Shown: piece after piece, positions 39,266 through 49,134 of the stretch
Layout of the letters: the number at the start of each line of letters is the position of its first letter
How positions within the stretch are numbered: position 1 is the first letter of the stretch
Assembly: GCF_030552895.1 (NCBI RefSeq)
Contig: NZ_CP130649.1
Coordinates: 186,001 to 250,000 of the forward strand
Origin: Tatumella ptyseos
Lineage (GTDB): Bacteria; Pseudomonadota; Gammaproteobacteria; Enterobacterales; Enterobacteriaceae
Length of the DNA: 64,000 nucleotides
Direction: 5' to 3'
Notes under the pieces: generated by a model
What the model was told of the DNA's origin: nothing
What the model saw: only the letters and a program-made list of their open reading frames with translations
The model's database searches: none
Position numbers and translations under genes: made by a program

Positions 39266-39294
39266 TAGACAGCTAGGCAACACTACCGTAATAT
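39266..39294 (+). promoter_or_regulatory. Promoter of the tRNA-Arg-His-Leu-Pro operon
   Basis: TAGACA (39266-39271), exactly 17 bp, TAATAT (39289-39294), then a GC-containing discriminator CCGC. The preceding bases (about 39241-39262) are an AT-rich stretch suited to an UP element. The first tRNA starts 21 bases after the -10. Confidence 0.82.
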
Positions 39295-39315
39295 CCGCAT
39301 CCGCAACGGCGCTAA

Positions 39316-39392
<77 letters not shown>

Positions 39393-39475
39393 GTTTTTTA
39401 GGTGTCGAGCTGCGGTGGTGTTTTACCGCGTTAGGCTGATGTGATAACATCAGTGGTAGTAAGAAGTTAGGGGTG

Positions 39476-39551
39476 GTGGCTATAGCTCAGTTGGTAGAGC
39501 CCTGGATTGTGATTCCAGTTGTCGTGGGTTCGAGTCCCATTAGCCACCCCA
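39476..39551 (+). tRNA. hisR: tRNA-His (anticodon GTG)
   Basis: 76 nt from G1 to the encoded CCA; the genomic base at 39475 is G and would supply the extra G-1 that faces C73. Acceptor GTGGCTA pairs with TAGCCAC; anticodon loop ATTGTGATT gives GUG. Second member of the tRNA array. Confidence 0.97.
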
Positions 39552-39566
39552 ATTTTTATCTGATGA

Positions 39567-39653
39567 GCGACGGTGGCGGAATTGGTAGACGCGCTAGCTT
39601 CAGGTGTTAGTGTCTTAACGGACGTGGGGGTTCAAGTCCCCCCCCTCGCACCA
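39567..39653 (+). tRNA. leuT: tRNA-Leu (anticodon CAG)
   Basis: 87-nt class II tRNA with a long variable arm and encoded CCA. Anticodon loop TTCAGGT gives CAG, reading CUG. Acceptor GCGACGG faces CCCTCGC, leaving a C5-C68 mismatch; the E. coli leuT product also lacks a Watson-Crick pair at this position (A-C), so it is not evidence of decay. Third member of the array. Confidence 0.96.
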
Positions 39654-39684
39654 GATAAAAAGAGAAAGTAGTACCGCAGTATTT

Positions 39685-39761
39685 CGGCGAGTAGCGCAGC
39701 TTGGTAGCGCAACTGGTTTGGGACCAGTGGGTCGGAGGTTCGAATCCTCTCTCGCCGACCA
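39685..39761 (+). tRNA. proM: tRNA-Pro (anticodon TGG)
   Basis: 77-nt cloverleaf with encoded CCA, anticodon loop TTTGGGA giving UGG. Last member of the array, in the position of E. coli proM. Identical over all 77 bases to the tRNA-Pro at 11141-11217. Confidence 0.97.
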
Positions 39762-39770
39762 AATTTAAAG

Positions 39771-39800
39771 AAACCCCGCTTTGGCGGGGTTTTTTGTTTT
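39771..39800 (+). terminator. Terminator of the tRNA array
   Basis: Nine-bp stem AAACCCCGC / GCGGGGTTT with a 4-nt loop followed by a T-rich tail, nine bases after the tRNA-Pro CCA. Confidence 0.93.
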
Positions 39801-39808
39801 TGTCCTAT

Positions 39809-40633
39809 TCACTCTGTCGGCAGTGTGATGTCACCACTGATCACAGTGGTTGAGTGTCCACCGATAAAGATTTTCCCCGCTATTTTTTTAATCGTTACAT
39901 CCCCTTCAGCGCCAACACAAATACCCTGTTGCGCACGATACTGCTCAGGTAACTCTCCTGTTTCAATCAGCCATTGCGCTAACACGGCTTGTAAGCTTCC
40001 CGTTACCGGATCTTCAGTGGCTTCTGAGCCTATCAGAGCGCGGACTATCAAGCCTTCACCCTGCGGGTTCAGGCAACAAAGTCCTAACTTAAGCTCGCCC
40101 ATCGCTGAGTAATTAGGGGTGATATTAAGGAGTGTTTCTACTGAATCCACCCTTACACAATGCCATACCGGGCCATTACTTAAGACTTTAGTGGCGGTGA
40201 TGGCTTCTTCAGGCAGTCCAGTAGACGCGATAAGCTGCTGATGTTCATGCGCGGAAAATGGGCGTTGTATCACTAAGGGTGGCGCTTGGAAAAATAACCG
40301 GCCGTCTTCTTGCCGTATCTCAACAATACCTATCGCGGATTGCTGATGGACCACGGCTTGTTCGCGCCCATTCAACCAACTGTGGCAGGCCCCTAATGTG
40401 GGGTGTCCAGCAAAAGGAAGTTCTTCGACAGGGGTAAAAATACGCACCTTATAGTCCGCATTAGCTTCTGTCGCGGGGGAAATAAAGACAGTTTCACTAA
40501 GCTGGGTCCACCGTGCTAACGCTTGCATGGTCGCTGTGGAATACTCCTCCTCTAGGCAATGGACAACGGCCAAAGGATTACCTTTCAAAGGATGGGTAGC
40601 AAAGACATTGATTTGCTCAAAACGCGATTTCAT
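39809..40633 (-). CDS. PhzF-family isomerase-like protein
   Basis: 274-residue member of the PhzF/YddE family, which has a diaminopimelate-epimerase-like two-lobe fold. Visible family motifs are INVFATHPLKGNPLAVV at the N terminus, LSETVFISPA with the glutamate that corresponds to the PhzF catalytic acid (about residue 46), PVEELPFAGHPTLGACHSWL and EDPVTGSLQAVLAQWLI. PhzF of Pseudomonas isomerises DHHA in phenazine synthesis, but most enterobacterial members have no known substrate, and no phenazine genes are present here. It lies between the tRNA array and hemY, where E. coli has asl genes. Probably its own transcription unit. Confidence 0.88.
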   Translation of the reverse strand: MKSRFEQINVFATHPLKGNPLAVVHCLEEEYSTATMQALARWTQLSETVFISPATEANADYKVRIFTPVEELPFAGHPTLGACHSWLNGREQAVVHQQSAIGIVEIRQEDGRLFFQAPPLVIQRPFSAHEHQQLIASTGLPEEAITATKVLSNGPVWHCVRVDSVETLLNITPNYSAMGELKLGLCCLNPQGEGLIVRALIGSEATEDPVTGSLQAVLAQWLIETGELPEQYRAQQGICVGAEGDVTIKKIAGKIFIGGHSTTVISGDITLPTE

Positions 40634-40708
40634 AACAGTAACACCTAGCAGAAAGGGGGGCTTAATAACACCACCGTCTGGCGATTATCGCAATAGGCGT
40701 TAGGAGAG

Positions 40709-40728
40709 GGCGGCTGTGAACAGCCGCC
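40709..40728 (-). terminator. Hairpin at the end of the hem operon
   Basis: GC-rich perfect 8-bp stem GGCGGCTG / CAGCCGCC with a TGAA loop (TTCA on the minus strand), about 11 bases beyond the hemY stop. There is no T-run on the minus strand, so it may be an mRNA 3' end stabiliser or an inefficient terminator. Confidence 0.5.
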
Positions 40729-40739
40729 TAAGGGAGAGA

Positions 40740-41936
40740 TTACTGGTCAGGATACTTCTTTAGAGTGAGATGGAGACCTTCTCGGCGCATTTTTGCAGCT
40801 TCTTCCGGACGACGCATTTTGTCGTAGACATCAGCTAACCAAGCGTAATCAAAACTATCTGGACGTTGCGCTAAGGCTGCCTTAAAGGCATCTACAGCCT
40901 GCTGCCATTCGCCCCGACGCATCAGTAATTGCCCCAACGTACTTTCTAACAATGGCGTTGAACCCTGCTGTTTGATGAGTTGGCGGACTAATTTCTCAGA
41001 ATCATCGCTGTTGGCAGTTTTAATCTTAGGAATGGAAAGCACTAAATTTTCATTATAGTGACGTTTAAGCCCATCCATTGCGATCACCTGTGCCATCTCA
41101 TGATCATCACACTCAATGAGATGTGTCACCATCGCCGCCTGTAAGCGCGAATCTTGGCGTGTTTTACGAGCCTGATGACCCCACCACTGTTTCAAGCCTT
41201 CACTGCCACCGGACGCCATTGCTTGCTCCATAAGACCTAACCAGGCTTGATGGGTAAGCGTTTCTGATTCTTCTTTTGTCACTAATTGGTCTTTTTCAAG
41301 TGAAGGTAAGATATCCAGTAAGGCTGACCATGCTCCCGTACGCAGGTATGCCGTCTGTGCCAAACGCAGCACTTCAGGATGACGAGGTGCGACATCCAAT
41401 AAACGGTCGATGGTATGACGTGCTGCATGGTTCTCTTCACGCGCTAAGAGGATGCGTGCACGCGCAATTTCTACAGGAATCTGATTGTCTGTACAGAGCT
41501 CGGAGGCCCGCTCAAGATGTTGGTTTGCGCGGATCTCGTCGCCTCGTTGTTGGGCAGCTTCCGCCGCGAGTAGATAGTTGGCGACAGGCGTATCAGAGTG
41601 ATCAGCATTTTTTGTCATCAGCTTTTCAACTTGCTGATAGTCGCCCTCGGCTAATTTAATCAAAGCAGTGTTGGTGTGTTTTTGCGCCAAGCGGTGTTTT
41701 CTACCCGTAAACCAGCGGCGAGCGCGTGAGCCGGTTCTAAACAGACGACGTATCACCCATTCAATCAGCAGAATAACAATCAATGCTACCAAAAGAATGA
41801 TCACTAACCCTGTTACAGAGGTTTCGATATTCCATTGAGAGGTTTGGATCAGCACGTAGCCTTGCTTGCCGGCGAATACGGGGCCTAATACGATCCCGGC
41901 AATCAGTAAAACAAAGAGCGTTAAGACTTTAATCAT
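40740..41936 (-). CDS. hemY: HemY, inner-membrane TPR protein
   Basis: 398 residues, as in E. coli HemY. Two N-terminal membrane segments (about 2-20 and 40-63, the latter VTGLVIILLVALIVILLIEWVI) are followed by TPR helical repeats, clear near the C terminus (MRRGEWQQAVDAFKAALAQRPDSFDYAWLADVYDKMRRPEEA). Its role in haem metabolism is inferred from operon position; the biochemical function is unsettled, and it is unrelated to the protoporphyrinogen oxidase HemY of Bacillus. It starts one base after hemX ends. Confidence 0.96.
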   Translation of the reverse strand: MIKVLTLFVLLIAGIVLGPVFAGKQGYVLIQTSQWNIETSVTGLVIILLVALIVILLIEWVIRRLFRTGSRARRWFTGRKHRLAQKHTNTALIKLAEGDYQQVEKLMTKNADHSDTPVANYLLAAEAAQQRGDEIRANQHLERASELCTDNQIPVEIARARILLAREENHAARHTIDRLLDVAPRHPEVLRLAQTAYLRTGAWSALLDILPSLEKDQLVTKEESETLTHQAWLGLMEQAMASGGSEGLKQWWGHQARKTRQDSRLQAAMVTHLIECDDHEMAQVIAMDGLKRHYNENLVLSIPKIKTANSDDSEKLVRQLIKQQGSTPLLESTLGQLLMRRGEWQQAVDAFKAALAQRPDSFDYAWLADVYDKMRRPEEAAKMRREGLHLTLKKYPDQ

Positions 41937-41937
41937 C

Positions 41938-43092
41938 TTAACCTCCTTGTTGCGGCGCGGTGGCCGGAGTAGGAGCCGGCTGTGGATCGTTAGTACTTGG
42001 GCTACTCATTAAACCTCTGACGCGATTTTGCATTAACTTGTCGATCAGTTCTTGGCTGGAGAGTGTCTCAGGGAGATCCATCGCGATAGGCGTTTGTGAC
42101 AGTTGATCGATCTGCGCTAAGAAAGCTTTAGTCGTCGGATCGTCAGTATTATACCAAGCCCTTACCCAGGTTGAGACGGCTTCAAGGGATTGTTTATAAA
42201 TATCTTCTTGATGGCGAGGAATGGCTTGCGAGGCGATCAGTAATCGCGAACGAATATTTTCACGTAGATAGATATCTTGATTTGGGGCCAAGAGCGGTTG
42301 CGCGCTATTGTCGCGGCGACGGACCGTAATAAAGTTATCCATAAAATCATGCCAGCTAGCCATTAAGTTATGGCGCCATTCAGCTAAAGAGCCTGAAATA
42401 TCGTGGCTATCTTTATCCATAGGGGCATCATTATCGCTATCATCAGCCAGACGCAGATTATCAACATTATTCGCTAACTGACTCACCTGCAGAATAATAC
42501 CGTCGTAATCTACCTGATTAATAGTGGCTAACGTAGAGATATCTTGGTTTAGGGCACGGCGTACATTGATAATACTCGGGTCGTCCATTTGTGCGAGACT
42601 ACGGTCCGCGCTTTTCAGTAAGGCCAGCGCCGTGGTAACGTCTTGGTCGCTCCATAATTTCCTTCCTGCAAGCTTCACTAAGTAATCCGCTTGGGAGACC
42701 AACCAGACACTGGCATCATTGCCGGTGAGAGAATTCACTTTATCGCGCAGGCCCTGCAGATCTTTTTCGGTCTCTTGTAGCTGAGACTGCGATTCTTTTA
42801 GTGCTTGTGCCGTGGAGGAGAGCTGTTGAGTCAACTGCTGCTGACTTGTGCTATTTTGTTGTTGCGCTTGGGCAAGTTGGTCGCGTAACGCTTGATTTGA
42901 ACTCAATTGTGCATGATTGCTGTGCGTGATGTACCAGGCACTACCTAGGCCTGACGCCAACGCAATAACAATGGCTAGGCTCGCCAGCGCTTTACCATTA
43001 CCTGCTGCGTTAGCAGGCTTCGGAGAAGGTGTTGTCGTGTTATCTTCTTTCACTTCTTCCGGCATGGCGGAGGGGGCTTTGTGTTCCGTCAT
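41938..43092 (-). CDS. hemX: HemX, membrane-anchored protein of the hem operon
   Basis: 384 residues. Pro/Thr-rich cytoplasmic N terminus, one membrane segment at about 35-55 ([21 protein letters not shown]), a glutamine-rich coiled coil (about 65-120, [17 protein letters not shown]) and a conserved C-terminal domain with [18 protein letters not shown] and DITTALALL-type segments. E. coli HemX is often annotated as a uroporphyrinogen methyltransferase, but no methyltransferase motif is visible and the function is unknown. In operon hemCDXY. Confidence 0.94.
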   Translation of the reverse strand: MTEHKAPSAMPEEVKEDNTTTPSPKPANAAGNGKALASLAIVIALASGLGSAWYITHSNHAQLSSNQALRDQLAQAQQQNSTSQQQLTQQLSSTAQALKESQSQLQETEKDLQGLRDKVNSLTGNDASVWLVSQADYLVKLAGRKLWSDQDVTTALALLKSADRSLAQMDDPSIINVRRALNQDISTLATINQVDYDGIILQVSQLANNVDNLRLADDSDNDAPMDKDSHDISGSLAEWRHNLMASWHDFMDNFITVRRRDNSAQPLLAPNQDIYLRENIRSRLLIASQAIPRHQEDIYKQSLEAVSTWVRAWYNTDDPTTKAFLAQIDQLSQTPIAMDLPETLSSQELIDKLMQNRVRGLMSSPSTNDPQPAPTPATAPQQGG

Positions 43093-43117
43093 AGAGGCTT
43101 ATCCCATAAGTTTAATT

Positions 43118-43855
43118 TCAGCGTAATGCGCGCAATAACGCATCGTTATCCGCACCATCAGCAACAATAATATCTCGCCAACCAAACTCGGTGGCAAGCG
43201 TTGCTAAACGTTTACTGACGACAACTAGCCGACAGTGGAGTAACCATTCGTTCCGATCTAAAGCAGGAATTAATTCATAGAGTAGGTTTAACATCTCACC
43301 ACTTGTCACAATTATGGTTGAGATCCCCTTTTGTCGCCAGCGAAAAGCCTGTTCTGCGCCATGATAATTTAGGGTGACTCGTTGATAACATTCGAAATAG
43401 GTGACGTTGGCACCGCGTGAATGTAATGTTTCGCCGAGGTGTTCACGTCCATTATTCCCCCGCAGGATCACACAGTTTTTACCGGTAATATTGTCCAGTA
43501 AGGGGTGGTCGAGTAAGTGTTCACTGAGTGATATTTCGGGAAATTCAACAACTTGTTGGCAGTAGTGGTGTAGCGCTAAGGCACTACTTTTACCGATTGC
43601 CAAGTAGTGCACAGTGGTTGGCCAAGTCTTATTCGCGGCCTGCAGAAAAGGGCCTATATAATTGAGGGCTCGGGCCGATACTGAGATGACCAGATCACCA
43701 CTATTTAGCGTGGACAAGAACGAACAACATTCTGATAACTGGCGTCCTGGAAGGAAGTCGATGAGCGGCAGATGCCAGGCTTGACGTCCCGTCAAGCGTA
43801 ACCGTTCCACCAACTGCTGTCCTTCTGGAGAGGGCCGAGTGACCAGAATAGTCAT
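43118..43855 (-). CDS. hemD: Uroporphyrinogen-III synthase
   Basis: Closes the linear hydroxymethylbilane to uroporphyrinogen III with inversion of ring D, the branch point for haem, sirohaem and cobalamin. 245 residues versus 246 in E. coli. The family is poorly conserved; visible motifs are MTILVTRPSPEGQQLVERL, LVISVSARALNYI, AIGKSSALAL, LRGNNGREHLGETL and STIIVTSGEMLNLLYEL. It starts 4 bases after hemC. Confidence 0.95.
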   Translation of the reverse strand: MTILVTRPSPEGQQLVERLRLTGRQAWHLPLIDFLPGRQLSECCSFLSTLNSGDLVISVSARALNYIGPFLQAANKTWPTTVHYLAIGKSSALALHHYCQQVVEFPEISLSEHLLDHPLLDNITGKNCVILRGNNGREHLGETLHSRGANVTYFECYQRVTLNYHGAEQAFRWRQKGISTIIVTSGEMLNLLYELIPALDRNEWLLHCRLVVVSKRLATLATEFGWRDIIVADGADNDALLRALR

Positions 43856-43859
43856 GGTA

Positions 43860-44792
43860 TTACTGCCCTTGGTAGATTTTTTTGAGGATGTCCCCGGCGC
43901 CCCGTGCTAACAGCTCATCGGCCAGTGAGATTCCTAAAGCTTCGGCGTCTTCAGGTAACCCTTGACGTTCGCCTGCAATAATCACGTCACCTTCAGGCGT
44001 CCCGACTAACCCGCGAAGCCATAATTTACCGTCGTTGAGTAATGCATAACTGGCAATAGGGACTTGGCATCCCCCCTCTAAGCGCGTATTCATTGCACGC
44101 TCCGCCTTGACGCGAATTGCTGTCGCCTCATCATTAAGTGGTGCTAATAATTGGTGTAGCTCGGTATCATCAATCCGACATTCAATACCTACCGCACCTT
44201 GCCCGACTGCAGGAAGCGATACTTCAGGGGGCAGCGAATAACGGATCCTCGAGGTTAATCCTAAGCGAATAAGCCCTGCTGAGGCGAGAATAATGGCATC
44301 GTATTCACCTGCATCCAGTTTTGATAACCGAGTGCCTACGTTGCCACGTAACGAGCGAATAACCAAGTCGGGTCGTAGTGCGCTTAACTGGCATTGGCGT
44401 CGCAAACTGGAGGTGCCGACTATTGCACCTTGTGGCAAGGCATCAATACTGTCGTAATGGTTAGAGACAAAAGCATCTAAAGGATTCTCGCGTGGACAGA
44501 TGGCGACCAGTCCCAACCCTTCAGGGAATGCCACCGGAACATCTTTCATTGAGTGAACGGCAAGATCGGCACGACCTTCCAGCATCGCAGATTCCAGCTC
44601 CTTTACAAACAATCCTTTCCCGCCCACTTTAGACAGCGGGCTATCAAGCAATATGTCGCCTTTGGTCACCATAGTGACCAATTCAACCTGTAGGTCTGGA
44701 TGATGAGCCATGAGTTGTTGCTTCACATATTCCGCTTGCCAAAGGGCAAGTGGGCTTTTGCGGGTGGCAATTCGGATTGTTTTATCAGTCAT
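43860..44792 (-). CDS. hemC: Hydroxymethylbilane synthase (porphobilinogen deaminase)
   Basis: Condenses four porphobilinogens to hydroxymethylbilane, using a dipyrromethane cofactor bound to cysteine. 310 residues versus 313 in E. coli. [18 protein letters not shown], the substrate-binding [36 protein letters not shown] and the cofactor cysteine in [13 protein letters not shown] (about residue 242) are present. I chose ATG 44792 ([11 protein letters not shown]) by alignment; ATG 44804 is a close alternative and the open frame extends further without conservation. Divergent from cyaA, as in E. coli. Confidence 0.97.
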   Translation of the reverse strand: MTDKTIRIATRKSPLALWQAEYVKQQLMAHHPDLQVELVTMVTKGDILLDSPLSKVGGKGLFVKELESAMLEGRADLAVHSMKDVPVAFPEGLGLVAICPRENPLDAFVSNHYDSIDALPQGAIVGTSSLRRQCQLSALRPDLVIRSLRGNVGTRLSKLDAGEYDAIILASAGLIRLGLTSRIRYSLPPEVSLPAVGQGAVGIECRIDDTELHQLLAPLNDEATAIRVKAERAMNTRLEGGCQVPIASYALLNDGKLWLRGLVGTPEGDVIIAGERQGLPEDAEALGISLADELLARGAGDILKKIYQGQ

Positions 44793-45066
44793 ACTGGTAA
44801 CCATACTTTTATATTTACCTATTATCCTAACATTTAAACCTAGAATGTGGCACTTTCCACCCCATGAAAACGCAAGCCGATGTTTTTTTGACCATAACAC
44901 ATAGATTGTTCAATGCTGGCTGAGTAACCATGCTAGGGTGAGCAGGCTAACACGCTTTACCGGAGGGGGTGGCAGTGTTAGATTGACCGACCGCGGTAAA
45001 AAATGCAGCACAGATCACGCGGTAAAAATTTTATCAATCTCTTGTGATAAGTTCGGGTGTGATGCC

Positions 45067-47625
45067 TTGTATCTCTATATAGAAACACTGAAACAACGAT
45101 TAGATGCAATCAACCAGTTGCGTACTGATCGTGCAACCGCAGCGATGAGCGCGGCGTTTCGTCACATCTATAGTTTGCTTCCCGTACTCTTACATTACCA
45201 TCATCCTGACATGCCGGGTTACCTCTCCAATAATACCCCGCATGGTATTAGCTTTTTTACGCCAGATGAGACCCAACAGTCGCTGCTTGAGACGCTTCTT
45301 CCTAACAGGACTCATACGCTGCCCCCGCCGCCTGAAAATGCGCCTATTCTCGGGCTTTACTCAATGGGCAGTACGTCTTCTATCGGTCAGAGCAGTGACT
45401 CTGATCTGGATATCTGGGTCTGCCACCAATCTTGGTTGGATAGCGCTGAACGTCAAGCGTTACAGAACAAATGTCATCAACTTCAGCTGTGGTGTAAAAA
45501 GCAAGGGGTTGAGATCAGCTTCTTTTTGATCGATGAAAACCGCTTTCGGATGAATGAGAGCGGGGCATTAGGGAAAGAAGATTGTGGCAGTACACAACAT
45601 ATTTTACTGCTTGATGAGTTTTATCGGAGTGCGGTGCGCTTGGCGGGTAAACGTATTCTCTGGAATTTGGTCCCCAGCGAGCATGAGTCACATTACGATG
45701 AATACGTGATGGAGCTTTACGCCAAGGGGGCACTCGCACCCAACGAATGGATTGATCTGGGGGGATTGGGAACGCTATCTGCAGAAGAGTATTTTGGTGC
45801 AAGCCTATGGCAACTGTATAAAAGTATCGATTCTCCTTATAAGGCCGTGTTGAAGACGATTCTATTAGAAGCGTATAGCTGGGAATATCCGAATACACGC
45901 TTACTCGCGACAGAAATAAAACAGTGCTTACATGATGGGGAGATCGTCCATTTTGGTTTAGATCCCTACTGTATGATGCTTGAGCGAGTTACTGCCTATT
46001 TAGAAGCGATCAATGATACCGCGAGATTAGATTTAGTCCGCCGCTGTTTTTATTTAAAAGTTTCTGAAAAAATGACATTGGGCAGCCAGGGTGAGCTCTC
46101 ACCTTGGCGTAAAGAAATCTTGGCGCAGTTAGTGATGCGCTGGGGATGGGGGAGTGAGCTCCTCGCTCAACTTGATGGGCGAATGCACTGGAAGATTGAA
46201 CAAGTCCGTATTGCTCATAATGAGTTACTTGATGCGATGATGCAAAGCTATCGAAATCTGATCCGCTTTGCGCGTCGTAACAACCTTAGTGTCAGTGCCA
46301 GCCCTCAAGATATCGGTGTGCTGACGCGTAAATTGTACGCCGCATTTGAAGCTTTACCGGGTAAGGTGGCACTGCTTAATCCACAAATTTCACCGGATCT
46401 CTCTGAAGATCATCTCACCTTCATTTACGTGGCCGAAGGCCGTGCAAATCGGCGAGGATGGTATCTGTATAATCAGGCGCCAGAGATGAATGCGATCATT
46501 AGCCATCAGCCTCTCGAATATAACCGTTATTTAAACAAGCTGGTGGCGTGGGCGTGGTTTAATGGCTTATTGACGGAAAAGACGCATCTCCATATTAAGG
46601 GGACGAGCCTATGCGATCTGCCTCGCTTACAAGAACTGGTTCACGATATTGCAACGCATTTTCCTATCCGCTTAGCGGCGCCAACACCCAAAGCGCTTTA
46701 TAGCCCTTGCGAAATCCGTCATTTAGCATTGATGGTAAATATAGAGTCTGATCCTACTCAGGCATTACGAGATCAAGTTGTACTGTTCGACTTTCGTAAA
46801 ATGGATGTTTTTAGTTTTGGTCAGCAGCAGCAGTGTTTGATAGGAAGCATAGACCTGCTTTACCGTAATTCGTGGAATGAGGTAAGAACACTGCATTTCG
46901 AAGGTGAATCGGCGATGATTGAAGCGCTAAAGACCATCTTAGGAAAAATGCATCAAGAAGCACTTCCACCTGAGGCTGTCGACGTCTTCTGCTATAGCCC
47001 GCATTTACGTGCATTGATCCGGACTCGCGTCTTGCAGCTTGTTTCGGAATGTATTGATCTACGTCTTTCTAGTAATCGACAAGAAACCGGGCGATTCAAA
47101 GCACTGAAATTAGCCAGCGATACTTGGGGATTATTCTTCGAACGTATGGGTGTCTCGGTCCAAAAACTCAAAAATGCCGTCGAGTTTTATGGTGCGATTT
47201 CTAATAACAAGTTACAGGGACTATCGATACAGATGGACTCGAAGCAAGCAAATCTGCCGACCGTTGTTAAAAATTACGCGAGTGAAGGGATCATCCAGTT
47301 TTTCTTTGAAGATCATCCCCCAGCGGAAAGTTTCAGCATCTATGTGCTCGATGAGCAAAACCATGCTGAGGTCTATCAGCACTGTGAAGGGAGTAAAGAC
47401 GAGCTGATGCGTGATGTTTGCCGGTTTTATTCAGCTTCCCACGATCGATTGACCTTTGGAACCTCCTCGATCAACTTCAACCTGCCGCAATTTTACCAAG
47501 TGGTTGAGCAACATGGACGGGCGACCATTATCAATTTCCACTCGCCTAGCCAAGATGAAGTCACGGAGAGGGTCTCTCCGCAACTTGGATTGAATAGTCT
47601 ACCACAATCGCCTTATCGCCCGTGA
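45067..47625 (+). CDS. cyaA: Adenylate cyclase, class I
   Basis: Makes cAMP for CRP-dependent catabolite control. 852 residues from the chosen start versus 848 in E. coli. The catalytic N-terminal half has [21 protein letters not shown] (about 98-117), the nucleotidyltransferase G-S and DLD motifs; the C-terminal regulatory half, where glucose-PTS control acts, is well conserved too ([12 protein letters not shown]). The start is UUG at 45067 ([19 protein letters not shown]), as in E. coli, where the UUG limits synthesis. The frame is open 43 codons further upstream, but those residues are not conserved. The 273-base gap to hemC holds the divergent promoters. Confidence 0.97.
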   Translation: MYLYIETLKQRLDAINQLRTDRATAAMSAAFRHIYSLLPVLLHYHHPDMPGYLSNNTPHGISFFTPDETQQSLLETLLPNRTHTLPPPPENAPILGLYSMGSTSSIGQSSDSDLDIWVCHQSWLDSAERQALQNKCHQLQLWCKKQGVEISFFLIDENRFRMNESGALGKEDCGSTQHILLLDEFYRSAVRLAGKRILWNLVPSEHESHYDEYVMELYAKGALAPNEWIDLGGLGTLSAEEYFGASLWQLYKSIDSPYKAVLKTILLEAYSWEYPNTRLLATEIKQCLHDGEIVHFGLDPYCMMLERVTAYLEAINDTARLDLVRRCFYLKVSEKMTLGSQGELSPWRKEILAQLVMRWGWGSELLAQLDGRMHWKIEQVRIAHNELLDAMMQSYRNLIRFARRNNLSVSASPQDIGVLTRKLYAAFEALPGKVALLNPQISPDLSEDHLTFIYVAEGRANRRGWYLYNQAPEMNAIISHQPLEYNRYLNKLVAWAWFNGLLTEKTHLHIKGTSLCDLPRLQELVHDIATHFPIRLAAPTPKALYSPCEIRHLALMVNIESDPTQALRDQVVLFDFRKMDVFSFGQQQQCLIGSIDLLYRNSWNEVRTLHFEGESAMIEALKTILGKMHQEALPPEAVDVFCYSPHLRALIRTRVLQLVSECIDLRLSSNRQETGRFKALKLASDTWGLFFERMGVSVQKLKNAVEFYGAISNNKLQGLSIQMDSKQANLPTVVKNYASEGIIQFFFEDHPPAESFSIYVLDEQNHAEVYQHCEGSKDELMRDVCRFYSASHDRLTFGTSSINFNLPQFYQVVEQHGRATIINFHSPSQDEVTERVSPQLGLNSLPQSPYRP

Positions 47626-47627
47626 TT

Positions 47628-47945
47628 TTAGAAAGAAACGGGTTCACCTGCTTGTACCGTACAGGCTTCAGCGAGTAACGCCCAAAATTCACTTCCGGTC
47701 CTATCACAGATCCAATGGCCACCTTTTAGTGAAAAATGGTAGCCGCCCGCTTTTGTGGCGAGCCAAACTTGGTGTAAGGGTTCTTGGCGATTAATGATGA
47801 TTTTGGTTCCATTCTCGAAACTCAGGGTCATCACATTGCCATGGGTCTCGTAGTCAATATCCGTATCGCCATCGTGCTCGTCTAAACGTTCTTCAATAGT
47901 TAGCAACAATTGGTCTGCGTGTTGATGAAATTCGCTGTCGTTCAT
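47628..47945 (-). CDS. cyaY: Iron-sulphur assembly regulator CyaY (frataxin)
   Basis: Bacterial frataxin that binds iron and IscS and tunes Fe-S cluster assembly. 105 residues versus 106 in E. coli. [33 protein letters not shown] carries the acidic iron-binding ridge in helix 1; [23 protein letters not shown] and [14 protein letters not shown] form the sheet. I chose the ATG at 47945, which has AGGAG at 5-nt spacing, over the GTG two codons upstream. Convergent with cyaA (2 bases apart) and divergent from lptM. Confidence 0.97.
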   Translation of the reverse strand: MNDSEFHQHADQLLLTIEERLDEHDGDTDIDYETHGNVMTLSFENGTKIIINRQEPLHQVWLATKAGGYHFSLKGGHWICDRTGSEFWALLAEACTVQAGEPVSF

Positions 47946-48105
47946 GCTCACTCCTCTTTTTGACTAGTATAACGATTGCTTAACAGTGGGTCATCTGGGA
48001 TTTAGTTAGTGAGGCTTATCATCGACCTATTCCACTATTTTCTGTTGCTTTTCCCGTTTCAACTGCGATGATACGTAGAATAGAAAGTTAAGTGAGTAAA
48101 TAACA

Positions 48106-48282
48106 ATGAAGAATGCTGTGGCTAAATATACGCTGTTTATTGCCGTTATTGCGTTAACCGGTTGTGGTTTAAAAGGTCCACTCTATTTCCCAAAAGACAG
48201 TTCGGGTAAGCAGCAGGGCCAAAATACCGGTTACGACCAAGGTGTTTTCAAAAAATCGAATAAAAAATCCGATAACTTATAG
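48106..48282 (+). CDS. lptM: LPS-assembly lipoprotein LptM (YifL)
   Basis: Small outer-membrane lipoprotein that binds the LptDE translocon and promotes LptD disulphide maturation. 58 residues versus 67 in E. coli. Signal sequence MKNAVAKYTLFIAVIA, then the lipobox LTGC, then the invariant CGLKGPLYFP of the family. The rest is a short polar, lysine-rich tail with no conservation. Immediately upstream of dapF, as in E. coli; 27 bases separate them, so it is likely the first gene of lptM-dapF-yigA-xerC-yigB. Confidence 0.95.
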   Translation: MKNAVAKYTLFIAVIALTGCGLKGPLYFPKDSSGKQQGQNTGYDQGVFKKSNKKSDNL

Positions 48283-48309
48283 TCAGCCGACATGGCAACG
48301 GGGTGAAGC

Positions 48310-49134
48310 ATGCAGTTTTCTAAAATGCATGGCCTAGGTAACGATTTCATGGTGGTTGATGCCGTTACTCAGAATGTGTTTTTTTCTCCAGAACTGATCC
48401 GACGCTTAGCCGATCGCCATTTAGGGATTGGTTTCGACCAATTATTGGTCGTAGAACCCCCCTATGATCCAGACCTCGATTTTCACTATCGCATTTATAA
48501 TGCTGATGGCAGTGAAGTTGCACAGTGTGGCAATGGGGCACGCTGTTTTGCTCGTTTCGTTCGTTTAAAAGGGCTAACGAATAAAAACAGTATTCGGGTC
48601 AGCACACAAGCTGGACAGATGGTATTAACGGTTAATCGTGATGAGCTGGTACAGGTCAATATGGGGGAACCCAAATTTGAGCCGGCTGAGGTTCCCTTTA
48701 GAGCCAATAAAGCTGAAAGCCTCTACCTCTTAAGGGTTGAGGAGAGAACCGTCATGTTTGGTGCGGTCTCAATGGGAAATCCCCATTGTGTTATCCAAGT
48801 ACAAGCGACTGCGACGGCAGAGGTTGAAGTCTTGGGGCCTATTTTAGAAAGTCACGAGCGATTTCCTGAGCGAGTGAATGTTGGTTTTATGGAAGTCATT
48901 AATCGTGAACATATCCGTTTGCGTGTCTATGAACGTGGCGCAGGAGAAACCCAAGCCTGTGGTAGTGGTGCATGTGCGGCGGTAGCGAGTGGTATCCAAC
49001 AAGGTCTGCTGAGTCAGAATGTTCGGGTTGATCTCCCAGGGGGGACACTGCATATTGCTTGGCAGGGTCCGGGAACGCCTTTATTTATGACCGGACCTGC
49101 CACTCACGTTTATGATGGATTTATTCACTTATGA
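48310..49134 (+). CDS. dapF: Diaminopimelate epimerase
   Basis: Converts LL-DAP to meso-DAP for lysine and peptidoglycan. 274 residues, as in E. coli. Both catalytic cysteines are visible: CGNGARC (about 73) and ACGSGAC (about 217). [18 protein letters not shown] at the start is diagnostic, as is SMGNPHCVI. It overlaps yigA by 4 bases (ATGA), implying coupling. Confidence 0.99.
   Translation: MQFSKMHGLGNDFMVVDAVTQNVFFSPELIRRLADRHLGIGFDQLLVVEPPYDPDLDFHYRIYNADGSEVAQCGNGARCFARFVRLKGLTNKNSIRVSTQAGQMVLTVNRDELVQVNMGEPKFEPAEVPFRANKAESLYLLRVEERTVMFGAVSMGNPHCVIQVQATATAEVEVLGPILESHERFPERVNVGFMEVINREHIRLRVYERGAGETQACGSGACAAVASGIQQGLLSQNVRVDLPGGTLHIAWQGPGTPLFMTGPATHVYDGFIHL

Noticed and set aside
39567-39653. 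tRNA-Leu as a pseudogene because of a C-C mismatch in the acceptor stem
   Set aside because: The E. coli leuT product also lacks a Watson-Crick pair at the same position; all other stems and the encoded CCA are intact.
44938-45066. 43-residue N-terminal extension of CyaA
   Set aside because: Not conserved in the family; the homologous start is the TTG at 45067.
45515-45898. 127-codon minus-strand ORF inside cyaA
   Set aside because: Antisense shadow of a conserved gene, with no ribosome binding site and no recognisable motif.
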